A DNA stretch of 64,000 bases, taken from positions 51,087 to 115,086 of the forward strand of contig PLDF01000499.1 in the NCBI GenBank assembly GCA_003135055.1, given 5' to 3'. The notes under the pieces are model-generated. The model saw only the letters and a program-made list of their open reading frames with translations. It searched no databases and was not told the origin of the DNA. The DNA is from Bryobacterales bacterium. Its GTDB lineage: Bacteria > Acidobacteriota > Terriglobia > Bryobacterales > Bryobacteraceae. Shown here piece by piece: positions 8,947 to 21,340 of the stretch. Numbering within the stretch: position 1 is the first letter of the stretch; every line of letters starts with the position of its first letter. The translations under genes were made by a program, and so were the position numbers.

Positions 8947-9612
8947 CTATTTCAAGTGTCGGTCGATCAAATAGAGTAACGGGAACAGGAAAATCCAGAC
9001 TATATCGACGAAGTGCCAGTAGAGGCCCGAGATATCAACCGGCGTCCAATACCCGGCGGAAAACTTCCCGGCTTTAGCCTGGAAAATCAGCATCGTGAGA
9101 ATGCCGACGCCCACCACCATGTGCATGGCGTGCAGTCCGGTCATGGCGAAGTAGAGGGAGAAGAAGATAGAGGCCGGGCCTTGCATAGTGCCGACGCCAT
9201 CCAGATGGAAACCGGCCATGCCGGGGACGTGGTGCATTTCGAACTTCTCATTCCATTCGAAGGCTTTGACGCCAAGGAACGTCATGCCCAGAATGAGAGT
9301 CAAGATCAACCAGAAAATGATGCCGCTGCGCTTACCGAGCTGCGAAGCCCGCACCGCCATCACCATGGTGAAACTGCTGCAGATCAGCACCAAGGTATTG
9401 GCCGCGCCGATTTTCCAGTTGAGGCTGGAACTGGCAACCGCAAAGACATCGGGATACTTAGCGCGGTAGATGCTATACGCCAGAAACATGCCGCCGAAGA
9501 ACATGACTTCGGTGATGAGGAAGATCCACATGCCGAGCGTAGAAGCGTCCCTCTGCTGCGCGGCGGTATCGAATTGCTCGCGGAGCGCAAGCGTTTGTTC
9601 CTCGCTATGCAA
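8947..9612 (-). CDS. ctaE: Cytochrome c oxidase subunit III
   Basis: A 221-residue heme-copper oxidase subunit III with five membrane helices. Landmarks are [21 protein letters not shown], the EWNEKF segment after the [11 protein letters not shown] helix, [15 protein letters not shown] (the TGxHxxHVxxG signature of the family) and a C-terminal [18 protein letters not shown]. The start overlaps the end of ctaD by 8 nt, indicating translational coupling. It forms the caa3 oxidase core with ctaC and ctaD. Confidence 0.93.
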   Translation of the reverse strand: MHSEEQTLALREQFDTAAQQRDASTLGMWIFLITEVMFFGGMFLAYSIYRAKYPDVFAVASSSLNWKIGAANTLVLICSSFTMVMAVRASQLGKRSGIIFWLILTLILGMTFLGVKAFEWNEKFEMHHVPGMAGFHLDGVGTMQGPASIFFSLYFAMTGLHAMHMVVGVGILTMLIFQAKAGKFSAGYWTPVDISGLYWHFVDIVWIFLFPLLYLIDRHLK

Positions 9613-11221
9613 CTTCGGCCTCCACGGTACTGTAGTCGTATGCCTCTTGCGTCACGATGGGGATCTCGTCGAAATTATGCGTGGGCGGCGGCGAAGAGGT
9701 CTTCCACTCCAAACCGCTCGCACCCCATGGATTGGCCCCGGCGATCGGCCCGTATTTCAGCGACCACGCGAAATAGATGGCGGGTATCAGATACCCTACA
9801 GCCAGCACCGAAGCTCCGGCGCTCGAGAGCACGTGCAGCACCTGGAACTCCGGAGGGTACGCGGCATAGCGGCGCGGCATCCCCAGGTAGCCAAGGATGA
9901 ACTGCGGGAAGAACGTCAGGTTGAAGCCTAGAAACGTGATCCCGGCGGAGAGCTTTGCCCATCCGTCGGGATACATGCGGCCCGTCATCTTAGGCCACCA
10001 ATAGTGGAGCCCGCCCATATACGCCATGATAGTTCCACCAACCATGACGTAGTGGAAGTGCGCGATCACGAAGTAAGTGTCGGTGACGTGAACGTCCAAT
10101 CCGAGCGAGGCCAGGAAGAGACCGGTAAGTCCGCCGATGGTGAACAGTCCGATGAAGCCGAAGGCATAGAGCATCGGAGTCTCGAAAGATATCGAGCCCT
10201 TATACAACGTGGCCGTCCAGTTGAAGACCTTGATCGCCGAAGGAATGGCGACGAAGTAGCTCAGGAATGAGAAGACCATTCCGGCATAAACCGACTGCGT
10301 GCTGACGAAGAGGTGATGTCCCCAAACCAGAAAGCCGATGACCGCGATCGACAGGCTGGAGGCGGCGATCATTCCGTAGCCGTATATCGGCTTGCGCGAA
10401 AAAGTGGAGATCAATTCGCTGATGACGCCCATTCCGGGCAGCACCATGATGTACACGGCGGGGTGCGAATAGAACCAGAAGAGATGCTGGAACAGCACCG
10501 GGTCGCCGCCCAGCGCGGGGTCGAAGATGCCGATGTGCAGCAGCCGCTCGCAGAATACCAGCACCAGCGTTACCGCCAGCACCGGCGTGCCGAGCACCTG
10601 AATCAGCGCCGTGGCGTAATTGGCCCAAACGAACAGTGGCATGCGGAAAAACGTCATGCCGGGCGCGCGCATGCGGTGCACGGTGACGATGAAGTTCAGT
10701 CCGGTGAGAATCGAAGAGAATCCCGCGACAAAGATGCCGAGCGCGGTGGCGATCACCCAGGTGTTCGAATACGAAGTGCTGTAGGGAGTGTAGAACGTCC
10801 AACCGGTATCCACGCCGCCGGCGAACATGGCAAAAAAGGCCAGGGCGCCGCCGATAATCAGCAGATACCAGCTCAGCAGATTGATCTTGGGGAAGGCCAG
10901 GTCGCGCGCGCCGATCATGATGGGCAGGAAGAAATTGCCAAGCGTAGCCGGAATGGATGGCACCAGGAAGAAGAACACCATGATCACGCCGTGCATGGTG
11001 AACAGCTTGTTATAGGTCTCAGCCGAGACCAGGTCGCTCTCCGGAGTGACCAGCTCGATGCGGATCAGCGTGGCGAAGATGCCGCCGATGAAAAAGAACA
11101 GGGTGATGGTGGCGAAATACAGCAGGGCGATCCGCTTGTGGTCCTTGGTGAGGAGCCACGATTTCAGCCCATAGCTGGAATTTAAGTAATTTGTTCGTTG
11201 CTGCACAGCCGCGGTTATCAT
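9605..11221 (-). CDS. ctaD: Cytochrome c oxidase subunit I, A2-type heme-copper oxidase
   Basis: A 538-residue, 12-helix catalytic subunit that reduces O2 to water and pumps protons. Visible ligands are His77 (TMHG) and His391 for heme a, His389 for heme a3, and His253, His303 and His304 for CuB; Tyr257 is the His-Tyr cross-link partner. Helix VI reads [11 protein letters not shown]: the Tyr-Ser pair replaces the Glu of A1 oxidases, which marks the A2 subfamily, as in caa3 enzymes of Rhodothermus and Thermus. It sits directly downstream of ctaC and overlaps ctaE. Confidence 0.96.
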   Translation of the reverse strand: MITAAVQQRTNYLNSSYGLKSWLLTKDHKRIALLYFATITLFFFIGGIFATLIRIELVTPESDLVSAETYNKLFTMHGVIMVFFFLVPSIPATLGNFFLPIMIGARDLAFPKINLLSWYLLIIGGALAFFAMFAGGVDTGWTFYTPYSTSYSNTWVIATALGIFVAGFSSILTGLNFIVTVHRMRAPGMTFFRMPLFVWANYATALIQVLGTPVLAVTLVLVFCERLLHIGIFDPALGGDPVLFQHLFWFYSHPAVYIMVLPGMGVISELISTFSRKPIYGYGMIAASSLSIAVIGFLVWGHHLFVSTQSVYAGMVFSFLSYFVAIPSAIKVFNWTATLYKGSISFETPMLYAFGFIGLFTIGGLTGLFLASLGLDVHVTDTYFVIAHFHYVMVGGTIMAYMGGLHYWWPKMTGRMYPDGWAKLSAGITFLGFNLTFFPQFILGYLGMPRRYAAYPPEFQVLHVLSSAGASVLAVGYLIPAIYFAWSLKYGPIAGANPWGASGLEWKTSSPPPTHNFDEIPIVTQEAYDYSTVEAEVA

Positions 11222-11227
11222 AATCCC

Positions 11228-12268
11228 CTAACGACCCTTCGGTACCGAATTCCCCGGGGCTGGCTGGGCCACGCCCTGCGGGATGGGCTTGAACTCTCCG
11301 GCCGGAGTCGAAATATTAACCGGAGCCGCGCCGGTTCCCGGCATCGGAGACAGCGACTTAATATACTCGATCAACTGCACTACGCCTTCCTCGTTGACCA
11401 GGCCCTGGAACGTAGGCATCAGAGGCTGGAAGCCCGCGACCACCTTGGCGCTGGGCTGAAGGATGGATTCGCGAAGGTACGCTTCGTCGGCGGTGATCAC
11501 TCGCCCGTCGGCGAGCTGTACATGCTTGCGGTACAAGCCAACCAGCGAGGGGCAGCGGCCGGAGCCATCCTGCTTGTGGCAATTGGAACAGGCCAAGTCG
11601 TCAAACAGCTTGCCGCCCTTTTCGGACATCGATCCCATGGACGCACCGCCGTTGAGCCATTCCTGATATTGGTTCTGCTCCATCACGTAGACCCAGCCGA
11701 TCATGCCGGAGTGCTTGGTGCCGCAGTATTCGGCGCAGAACAAGTGATACTTGCCGGGCTTGGTGGGCGTAAGCCAGACCGTGGAATAGCGGCCCGGAAC
11801 CACGTCCTGCTTGGTGCGGAACGCGGGAATGAAGAAGCTGTGGATGACGTCCTCGGAAGTCATGGTGAACTTGACCGGGCGTCCCACCGGAATATGCAGC
11901 TCGTTGATTTCGCGCTGGCCTTCCGGGTGCTGAAGCTTCCACATCCACTGCTTGGCCACAATGTAAATCTGCGTGGCGTTGTCCGGTGGGCGGCTCTCTT
12001 TGAAGAAGATGCTGGCGCCCCATCCGAACATAACCATGGTGATGCCGAAGGGGATGACGCTCCACGCGATTTCGAGCAACATACTGCCGTGAATGGCCAC
12101 GGGGATTTCGGTTTCGGATCGGCGGCGGTAGCGGATGGCGAAGTAGAAGACCGCGGCGAAAATCCCCAGCGTGAAGACCACGGTGACCGCGATCATGAAG
12201 AGATACAAGTAGTCTACTTCGGCGGCGAAGTTGGACGCTTGTTCCGGAAATATATGCAGTAATTCCAT
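11228..12268 (-). CDS. ctaC: Cytochrome c oxidase subunit II with fused cytochrome c domain (caa3 type)
   Basis: A 346-residue protein with two N-terminal membrane helices (DYLYLFMIAVTVVFTLGIFA; MLLEIAWSVIPFGITMVMF) and a cupredoxin domain. That domain carries the CuA motif CAEYCGTKHSGM and an upstream His in DVIHSFFIPAF. A C-terminal cytochrome c domain follows, with a CSNCH heme site near residue 240 and a distal Met in a PLMPTF-type loop. The fused heme domain defines caa3-type oxidases, which can take electrons directly from Alternative Complex III encoded just upstream. The gap to sco is 6 nt. Confidence 0.95.
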   Translation of the reverse strand: MELLHIFPEQASNFAAEVDYLYLFMIAVTVVFTLGIFAAVFYFAIRYRRRSETEIPVAIHGSMLLEIAWSVIPFGITMVMFGWGASIFFKESRPPDNATQIYIVAKQWMWKLQHPEGQREINELHIPVGRPVKFTMTSEDVIHSFFIPAFRTKQDVVPGRYSTVWLTPTKPGKYHLFCAEYCGTKHSGMIGWVYVMEQNQYQEWLNGGASMGSMSEKGGKLFDDLACSNCHKQDGSGRCPSLVGLYRKHVQLADGRVITADEAYLRESILQPSAKVVAGFQPLMPTFQGLVNEEGVVQLIEYIKSLSPMPGTGAAPVNISTPAGEFKPIPQGVAQPAPGNSVPKGR

Positions 12269-12274
12269 GTCGAA

Positions 12275-13279
12275 CTATCCAGCCCGCCTTGTAATAGGCT
12301 TATGCGAGCGGCTCTCGCGGCGGAAAGCGATCGCGAGAAAAGCTCCGCAGATCAGAACGAAACCGGCGCCGACGGCTCGCAGCAGATTCATGGTCAGCGC
12401 GCCATACTTTCCGCTGGCGGGGTCGTAGTGAAAACAGAACAGCAGAATCTGGTCGACCGGCGTGCCGATCTTATTGGCCGAAGCCTCCACCAGGCCCAGA
12501 CGGATGTCGCGCGGCGAGTATTCCACGCCGTAGAAGTATTTCGAAAGACGACCCTCGGGCGTGAGGATCATGATCGCGCTGGCGTGCGCGAACTGATCGG
12601 TGGCCGGGTCGTATTTGTAGTGGAAGCCGATGGCATCGGTAAGCGCCTTGATATTGGCCTCATCGCCGGTGAGGAAGTGCCAGCCATTGGCGCTGTCGGG
12701 GCGGTTATAACGGCGCAGGTAGGATTTCTTCTTGGCGGCGGCGATCTCGGGCGTGTCCGCCGGGTCGAAACTAACGGCGACTACTTCGAAATCTTTGCCA
12801 GGATCGAGTGAGACGGCCTTGAGGGCGCCTTCGAGACCGTTCAGAATCTCGGAGCATAGCATGGGGCAGCGGTAGTAGACCAGCGTGAAGAGCACCGGCT
12901 TCTTGGAGGAAAAATAAGTGGAAAGAGGCAGCGCGCGGCCGGCCTCGTCGGTAAACGTGAGGTTCAGAGGAACCTGCGCATCGAGGCGCTGATCGATGCC
13001 GACGCCTTTAAGGGCGCCGGGAACGGCGGGTCGCAGGTTGGCGTCCTGCATGCTGAACGACTGCTGCGCCGGAGCTGGCTGGCCAGGTTGCGCGAATGCG
13101 GCGAGAGCGGTGAAAAGTAAGACGACCGCACAACCTATTGCAGGGCGGACCCCCCGATCCGCAGCCGAGCCCCTGGCCGGCTTGCCGGCAGTTTCGCGTT
13201 GACGAAGAACGGGTCCAGGGGGACCCGTGCGGACCAGGGGGTCCGCCCTACGAGGGCAAGCTGAAGCATGCGCTGCCAT
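12275..13279 (-). CDS. SCO1/SenC/PrrC-family copper chaperone for cytochrome oxidase
   Basis: A 334-residue thioredoxin-fold protein that delivers copper to CuA. The copper ligands are visible: Cys-X3-Cys in YRCPMLCSE and the later His in QFAHASAIMIL. A second hydrophobic segment at the C-terminus (GAGFVLICGAFLAIAFRR) anchors it. The start ATG overlaps the stop of the upstream gene (TAATG). Codons about 11-46 of the N-terminal region derive from an inserted 108-bp inverted-repeat element, which pushes the signal-peptide hydrophobic core (CAVVLLFTALAAFA) unusually far from the N-terminus. No in-frame start codon lies between that core and the element. Confidence 0.88.
   Translation of the reverse strand: MAAHASACPRRADPLVRTGPPGPVLRQRETAGKPARGSAADRGVRPAIGCAVVLLFTALAAFAQPGQPAPAQQSFSMQDANLRPAVPGALKGVGIDQRLDAQVPLNLTFTDEAGRALPLSTYFSSKKPVLFTLVYYRCPMLCSEILNGLEGALKAVSLDPGKDFEVVAVSFDPADTPEIAAAKKKSYLRRYNRPDSANGWHFLTGDEANIKALTDAIGFHYKYDPATDQFAHASAIMILTPEGRLSKYFYGVEYSPRDIRLGLVEASANKIGTPVDQILLFCFHYDPASGKYGALTMNLLRAVGAGFVLICGAFLAIAFRRESRSHKPITRRAG
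13142..13249. mobile_element. 108-bp MITE-like inverted-repeat element inside sco
   Basis: The left end AGGGCGGACCCCCCGATCCG and the right end, read on the other strand as AGGGCGGACCCCCTGGTCCG, match at about 17 of 20 positions. The interior holds two smaller palindromes (GGCCGGCTTGCCGGC; GGGTCCAGGGGGACCC). The length is exactly 36 codons, so the insert keeps the Sco reading frame open. No transposase is encoded, so any movement would be non-autonomous. Confidence 0.6.
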
Positions 13280-13815
13280 TACTTTGCCCCCTGCTGAATC
13301 TGGGGCGCCAAGGGGCCGCCTGTCTGTTGCATTATCGGACCGAGAGCGGATGCCGTTGGAACCGTAACCCCGGCCGCGGCGGATTGCGGTCCGCTCTCTT
13401 TACGGGCCGGCAAACCACGCTGGGCAATCAGCTCCATGGCGCGGTCGATCGGAAGCCGCACGATGCCGTTCTGTTGATCCGACCATCCGTAAGTGTGCAG
13501 AACCTGATCTTCCGCCGCGCGCATTTCCAGTAAATCGGTCATGGGCGTCTCTTCAAGGCGCGGCTCGGGAGGAAGCTGGCGGGCATCCTGAGCGGGCGAT
13601 TCGATGCGCGAGGCAGGGACGCCGCCTTCGCGGTGCAGCAGGTATTGGAATATGCCGAGGACCAGGCCGGCGGAAAAAATGGCGGTGATGACGAGGCCGA
13701 TGGCAAACTTGCTGAGCGCCCTAAAATTGACGTCGCCGTGGTCGAACCGGTTCTCGGGAATGCTTAAATCCGGCATCCCGGGGCGGGTAGGTTCGTGATG
13801 TTTATTCTCTGCCAT
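13279..13815 (-). CDS. Single-TM protein of the ACIII/oxidase operon
   Basis: A 178-residue protein with a hydrophilic N-terminus, one membrane helix (FAIGLVITAIFSAGLVLGIF, residues ~37-56) and an outward soluble part. That part contains LPPEPRLEETPMTDLLEMRAAEDQVLHTYGW and IVRLPIDRAMELIAQRGLP, a pattern seen in small proteins encoded beside ACIII or oxidase genes in several phyla. It overlaps actF by 14 nt and sco by 3 nt, so it is co-translated with both. An assembly or linker role is inferred from position only. Confidence 0.7.
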   Translation of the reverse strand: MAENKHHEPTRPGMPDLSIPENRFDHGDVNFRALSKFAIGLVITAIFSAGLVLGIFQYLLHREGGVPASRIESPAQDARQLPPEPRLEETPMTDLLEMRAAEDQVLHTYGWSDQQNGIVRLPIDRAMELIAQRGLPARKESGPQSAAAGVTVPTASALGPIMQQTGGPLAPQIQQGAK

Positions 13816-15007
13816 GAGCCAGTGCCTCCTCCAGATTAGGATTGTTCCGCGGAATCAGCGGCCGCTTGAGCAGATTGGTCAGAAATAATGCCAGCCACAC
13901 GCCGCCCAATCCTATGGGCGCGGTGAAATCCATCCAGCTTACGTGGATGTGGTACGGGAAGAATTCGGGTACCGTTTCCCAAAAAACGCCGATCATCCGC
14001 ATCACGATAATCAGTATCGCTACCGCGCGCAACATCTTGAAATCCTTTTTTAAATCGCTCGAGAGCAGCAGCGCGAACGGTAGCGCGAAATGTCCAAAGA
14101 CCAAAATCAGACCGAGGATTTCCCACCCGCCGGCCAGTCTATGCTTATACCAGGGTATCTCGTCCGGAAGGTTGCCGGCCCAGGTGATGAGGAATTGCGA
14201 GAACGAAAAATAGGCGAACAGCATCACGTTCGCCAGCAGCAGTTTTCCCAGGTCGTGCATGTGCCGCGTGGTCAAAAGCCCGGACATTGGCCTGCGCTTG
14301 GAAAGCATCACCATAACGCAGATGATGAAACTCATCGACGAAAGACCCTGGCCGGCCATGAAGAGCAATCCGAACATGGTGGAAAACCATTCCGTATTGA
14401 CCGACATGACCCAATCGGTAGCCATGAAAGTCACCGCGAAAGCCCAGAAGATGATGCCGGGCGCGGAAAGCTTGGCCATGGTCTGTCGCGGCCTAACACC
14501 GCCGTCGCGGTCTTCGCGGTCGGACCACTTATTCAGGAACCAGGCGCAAAACGACCACCCACCCAGGTAGATGAAAGCGCGAACGATCCAGAACGGCGTA
14601 TTGAGGTACGCAGCTTTGTGATGGAGGACGGGATCGTGCGCCACCAAATTCGCATTAGCCCAGCTATTGCCGTAGAGGAACGGGATGCCGACGATGATGG
14701 GCACGAACAGCACCAGCCACATCGGAATAGTCTTAGCGGCCGATTCGCACACGCGCCGGATCATCACTCCCCAGGCGCCGCCGCTAAGATATTGCACCAT
14801 TAGCCAGGTCATGCAGCCCACCGAGAGACCCAGCCAGAAAACATACGCCCATAGATAAGAGCGGAAAAACTGTTCCTTATCGAGAAAAGCGCCCACGATA
14901 GTCAGGATCAGGGCGAGTATGCCCAAAGCCCCAGCCTTGGTGCGCAGCGATTTGATATCGGTTTCGAGCTCCGGGGAGACGCGGTAATCGACGCTGGTCC
15001 TGATCAT
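13802..15007 (-). CDS. actF: Alternative Complex III membrane subunit ActF
   Basis: A 401-residue polytopic membrane protein with about ten hydrophobic helices (GALGILALILTIVGAF, WLVLFVPIIVGIPFLYG, GIIFWAFAVTFMATDWVMS, LLANVMLFAYFSFSQFLI and others). ActF is the second NrfD-like quinone-side subunit of ACIII. The sequence TDWVMSVNTEWFSTMFGLL and the FSQFLITWAGNLPDEIPWY block are typical. The start overlaps actE by 4 nt. It functions with ActC in quinol binding and proton translocation. Confidence 0.9.
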   Translation of the reverse strand: MIRTSVDYRVSPELETDIKSLRTKAGALGILALILTIVGAFLDKEQFFRSYLWAYVFWLGLSVGCMTWLMVQYLSGGAWGVMIRRVCESAAKTIPMWLVLFVPIIVGIPFLYGNSWANANLVAHDPVLHHKAAYLNTPFWIVRAFIYLGGWSFCAWFLNKWSDREDRDGGVRPRQTMAKLSAPGIIFWAFAVTFMATDWVMSVNTEWFSTMFGLLFMAGQGLSSMSFIICVMVMLSKRRPMSGLLTTRHMHDLGKLLLANVMLFAYFSFSQFLITWAGNLPDEIPWYKHRLAGGWEILGLILVFGHFALPFALLLSSDLKKDFKMLRAVAILIIVMRMIGVFWETVPEFFPYHIHVSWMDFTAPIGLGGVWLALFLTNLLKRPLIPRNNPNLEEALAHGRE

Positions 15008-15588
15008 TGACCGCCCTCCTGGTTGAGATCCGCGCGCTTATCCGCGGGAACATCGTCGATCTTGCCATTGTGAGCCAGTTGCAAGGCGCGCACATAAGCC
15101 ACGATAGCCCAGCGGTCGGGCGGATGGATCTGCGCGGCGTAATCCGGCATGGCGCCGAATCCGCTGCTGATCACGTCGTAAATGTATCCGTTGGGAACCT
15201 GGCGCAGCCGTTCGATGTGGTACGACGGCGGATGGCGATAACCGCGGCGGACGATCTTACCATTGCCATTGCCCAAGCGGTCGTGACAGGGCGCGCAGTA
15301 GATATTGAACCGGTCTTGCCCGCGCTCGACTACGTCTTTCGTTACCGGAAACGGAAAGTCGTCCACGAACTTGCCGTCGGGGCCGCGGCCGGTGTAATAA
15401 GCGTCGTCGTCGTCCAGGTGGCCGCGGGCTACGGTTCCTTCGATCAATGGACGCTCGGAACGGCCGTCGCCGAAGAAATCGCTGGGACGCAAGGGGATGT
15501 ATTTCGGCTGATCGTGCATGTCCTGCCGGCACCCTGCGCCGGCCGCGAGGGCTATCAGCACCGCGCCGAAAGTGAGATTAATTCGCAA
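15004..15588 (-). CDS. actE: Alternative Complex III monoheme cytochrome c subunit ActE (lipoprotein)
   Basis: A 194-residue protein with a lipoprotein signal (LIALAAGAGC), then a soluble domain with one heme site CAPCH (about residue 96). The axial Met candidate lies in SSGFGAMPDYAAQI before a WAIVAYVRALQLA helix. It is the membrane-anchored cytochrome that passes electrons from ActA/B towards the oxidase. It overlaps both neighbouring genes by a few nucleotides. Confidence 0.9.
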   Translation of the reverse strand: MRINLTFGAVLIALAAGAGCRQDMHDQPKYIPLRPSDFFGDGRSERPLIEGTVARGHLDDDDAYYTGRGPDGKFVDDFPFPVTKDVVERGQDRFNIYCAPCHDRLGNGNGKIVRRGYRHPPSYHIERLRQVPNGYIYDVISSGFGAMPDYAAQIHPPDRWAIVAYVRALQLAHNGKIDDVPADKRADLNQEGGQ

Positions 15589-16123
15589 CTTCGGACACCT
15601 CTTTAGGATCGAGACCGTTCAGAAAGCTCTTGGTTTTATCGAGATCGAACAGCGGATCGTCAGCCTCAATACAAAGAAAGAAACCGTTGCGGGTAGCCAG
15701 CGAAAATCGCGGTACATTAAACACCGGATGGTAGGGCAGGGGAAATCCACATAGCCCCAGCAGGCCGAAGGTGGCGGCGATGGATGCGAAAAGAACAGTC
15801 AGCTCGAACGTAATGACGATATACATGGGCCAGCTAAATAGCGGTCGTCCACCGATGTTGGTGGGGAAATTATAGACGGTGATGTACCATTGCAACAGAA
15901 ACCCGGTCAGGCCCCCTATAATTCCGCCGATGAGCACGATGAGCGGCAGTTTGTTGCGGTGCAGATGGAGCGGGTGGTTCAACTCTTCGATGGGAAATGG
16001 CGAATAGGCATCCATCTTGTGGTAGCCCTGAGCCGCGGCGGCGTTGGTCGCCTGCACCAGCTCCGTCGGAGTGTCGAACTCGGCCATGACGCCGTAGATG
16101 CCCGAAGGCGCGCTACTCAACAT
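15578..16123 (-). CDS. actD: Alternative Complex III subunit ActD (DUF3341)
   Basis: A 181-residue protein with an N-terminal soluble region (IYGVMAEFDTPTELVQATNAA...YSPFPIEEL) that is the DUF3341 signature. Two membrane helices follow (LIVLIGGIIGGLTGFLLQW; ITFELTVLFASIAATFGLLG), then a cytoplasmic tail containing PYHPVFNVPRF and FFLCIEADDPLFD. It is a structural subunit of ACIII. The start overlaps actC by 11 nt and the end overlaps actE. Confidence 0.93.
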   Translation of the reverse strand: MLSSAPSGIYGVMAEFDTPTELVQATNAAAAQGYHKMDAYSPFPIEELNHPLHLHRNKLPLIVLIGGIIGGLTGFLLQWYITVYNFPTNIGGRPLFSWPMYIVITFELTVLFASIAATFGLLGLCGFPLPYHPVFNVPRFSLATRNGFFLCIEADDPLFDLDKTKSFLNGLDPKEVSEVAN

Positions 16124-17510
16124 GCGTCTCCTCCCGCTCCACCTTGGCTTGAGGAGTCAACATACGGACTTCGTTCATGGAAATCATGGGAAGCACGCGA
16201 ACGAAGCAGAAGAACAGGAACGTAAACAGCCCGAGAGTGCCAACGAAAGTAGCGAGATCCCACCGGGTGAATTGGAATATGCCCCAGGAAGACGGCAGGA
16301 AATCCTGCGCCAGGCTGCTGACGATAATCACGAAGCGTTCCAGCCACATGCCGATGAGCACGATAACCGACCATGCGAAGAGCCAGACAGGGCTCTGGCG
16401 GATCCTCTTGAACCACAGCGCCTGCGGGGCCGCGATGTTACACGTCAGCAGGAACCAGTAGTAGCCGGCATAGGGGCCGGTCATGCGGTTCCAGAAGGCC
16501 TGCTGCTCATACACGTTGCCGCTATACCATGCGGTGAAGGTCTCAAGCAGGTAAGCGTACGCGACGATGAGTCCCGTGGCCAGCATGACCTTGCCGCAGT
16601 TATCCAGGTGCTTGTCGGTGATCAGACCTTTGAGATGAAACGCCGAGCGCAGCGGAATAGCCAGCACCAGGACCATGGCGAAGCCGGAGTAGATGGCGCC
16701 TGCCACGAAATAGGGCGGGAAGAACGTGCTATGCCAGCCGGGAACGATGGCGATGGTGAAATCGAAGCTGACCACCGTGTGGACTGAAAGGACCAGCGGC
16801 GTAGCCAGGCCGGCCAGCAGCAGGCAGGCCGTTTCCCAAATGCTCCAGTGCTTGGCCGATCCCCGCCAGCCCATCGAAAGAACGCCATAAATAAGCTGTT
16901 GCGCGCGATTTTTTGCGCCATCCCTCATCGTACCCAAATCGGGCAGCAGGCCGACGTACCAGAAGAGCAGCGAAACCGTGGCGTAAGTGGAGACCGCGAA
17001 CACGTCCCAAACCAGCGGGCTGCGGAATTGCGGCTGGATACCCATGGCGTTGGGGTAGGGGAACATCCAGTAGAAGATCCAGGGACGGCCCATGTGCAGC
17101 AACGGGAACATACCCGCGCACGCTACGGCGAATAGCGTCATGGCTTCCGCGAAGCGGTTGATGGAGTTACGCCACTGCTGGTTGAGAAGCAGCAAAATAG
17201 CCGAAATCAGCGTGCCCGCGTGACCGATGCCGATCCACCACACGAAGTTCGTGATGGCCCATCCCCAGCCGACCGGAATGCGGATGCCCCAAATGCCCAC
17301 GCCTTTGGCCATCAGCAGCGTAATCACCAGGCCGAAGAGGCCCAGGAGCCCCATTCCAGCCGCGATTGCGCCGTACCACAGCAGTGGCATCTTGCCGGTA
17401 AGCACTACGTTGGCGATCTGATCGGTAACTGTATTAAACGTATGTCCCGCGCCGAGAATGTCCTTCGGCGTTGCGGGCTGGAGATCGATTACTTCTTGTT
17501 CTTCCGGCAT
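16113..17510 (-). CDS. actC: Alternative Complex III NrfD-like membrane subunit ActC
   Basis: A 465-residue polytopic protein of the NrfD/PsrC family with about ten helices. Recognisable blocks are GWGWAITNFVWWIGIGHAGTLISAILLLL (helix pair near the quinone site), WRNSINRFAEAMTLFAVACAGMFPLLHMGRPW and IVPGWHSTFFPPYFVAGAIYSG. It provides the quinol oxidation site and electron entry to ActB. It begins 1 nt after the end of actB. Confidence 0.95.
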   Translation of the reverse strand: MPEEQEVIDLQPATPKDILGAGHTFNTVTDQIANVVLTGKMPLLWYGAIAAGMGLLGLFGLVITLLMAKGVGIWGIRIPVGWGWAITNFVWWIGIGHAGTLISAILLLLNQQWRNSINRFAEAMTLFAVACAGMFPLLHMGRPWIFYWMFPYPNAMGIQPQFRSPLVWDVFAVSTYATVSLLFWYVGLLPDLGTMRDGAKNRAQQLIYGVLSMGWRGSAKHWSIWETACLLLAGLATPLVLSVHTVVSFDFTIAIVPGWHSTFFPPYFVAGAIYSGFAMVLVLAIPLRSAFHLKGLITDKHLDNCGKVMLATGLIVAYAYLLETFTAWYSGNVYEQQAFWNRMTGPYAGYYWFLLTCNIAAPQALWFKRIRQSPVWLFAWSVIVLIGMWLERFVIIVSSLAQDFLPSSWGIFQFTRWDLATFVGTLGLFTFLFFCFVRVLPMISMNEVRMLTPQAKVEREETHVE

Positions 17511-17511
17511 G

Positions 17512-20511
<3,000 letters not shown>

Positions 20512-20524
20512 CTTACTAGTTCGA

Positions 20525-21184
20525 TCATCGGTGGCAAGTAGAACAGCTAGTCAGCACGCGCACGTCGGGAGTGTTGTATTGAGTCATGAGTTGGGCGCCG
20601 ATCTCTTCCTGGTCGCCCGGCGGAACGTAACCCATGGTGGTGATCTCACTGCGTGGCCGCAAAACCCTTTGCGGATTGCGGTGGCAAGCGAGACACCAGC
20701 TCATCTCCAGGCTATTGGCCTTCCACATGAGCGGCATCTTGTCCACGCGGCCGTGGCAGCTCTCGCAGCCGACTCCCTTGCTGACGTGAATGCCGTGGTT
20801 GAAATACACAAAGTCCGGCAGATCGTGCACGCGCGTCCATTTGAGGGACTCGCCCGTGCGGTAACTGGCGCGGACCGGTTCCAGCGTGGGGCTGGTGTTC
20901 CAGATCTGCGAATGGCAATTGATGCAGGTCTTGGTGGGAGGAATATTGGCGAAGCTGGATTCCTCCACGGAAGTATGGCAATAGCGGCAATCGAGGCCTA
21001 AGGCGCCGACGTGGTGAGCGTGGCTGAATGGAACCGGCTGGTCGCGCGCCTCGTCCTGGCGCGTCTCATACGACCCGCGGTCCAGCTCGTAGCCGGCCCA
21101 TGCGATGAAGCCGATGGCGCCGATGCCAAGGATGATCGACATCCGCGCATAAGCGTTTGCGCTGTAATGAAAAATTTGGGCCAT
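20525..21184 (-). CDS. actA: Alternative Complex III pentaheme cytochrome c subunit ActA
   Basis: A 219-residue protein with an N-terminal membrane anchor (MSIILGIGAIGFIAWAGYEL) and five CXXCH heme-binding sites: CRYCH, CINCH, CESCH, CLACH and CSTCH. The last lies two residues before the C-terminus. Five hemes is the expected number for ActA. First gene of the twelve-gene operon; a promoter candidate lies about 100 nt upstream. Confidence 0.95.
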   Translation of the reverse strand: MAQIFHYSANAYARMSIILGIGAIGFIAWAGYELDRGSYETRQDEARDQPVPFSHAHHVGALGLDCRYCHTSVEESSFANIPPTKTCINCHSQIWNTSPTLEPVRASYRTGESLKWTRVHDLPDFVYFNHGIHVSKGVGCESCHGRVDKMPLMWKANSLEMSWCLACHRNPQRVLRPRSEITTMGYVPPGDQEEIGAQLMTQYNTPDVRVLTSCSTCHR

Positions 21185-21282
21185 GGCTTTAAGCGGCTCC
21201 CGGCCCGGCGGTCAGAGTTTTGTCTTGTCGCATTTCAGGATGAAAGCAACCCGTAACACATCTGCTGTTCTGGCGAAGAATC

Positions 21283-21312
21283 ATTGTAAACGAATCCGAA
21301 GCCGAATCTCAA
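21283..21312 (-). promoter_or_regulatory. Putative sigma-70 promoter of the act-sco-cta operon
   Basis: On the minus strand TTGAGA (21307-21312) and TACAAT (21283-21288) are separated by 18 nt, upstream of actA. This leaves a leader of roughly 90 nt. No operator or riboswitch is recognisable in the leader. Confidence 0.45.
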
Positions 21313-21340
21313 TTGTTGTGCGAGATTCCTTGCAGATAAA

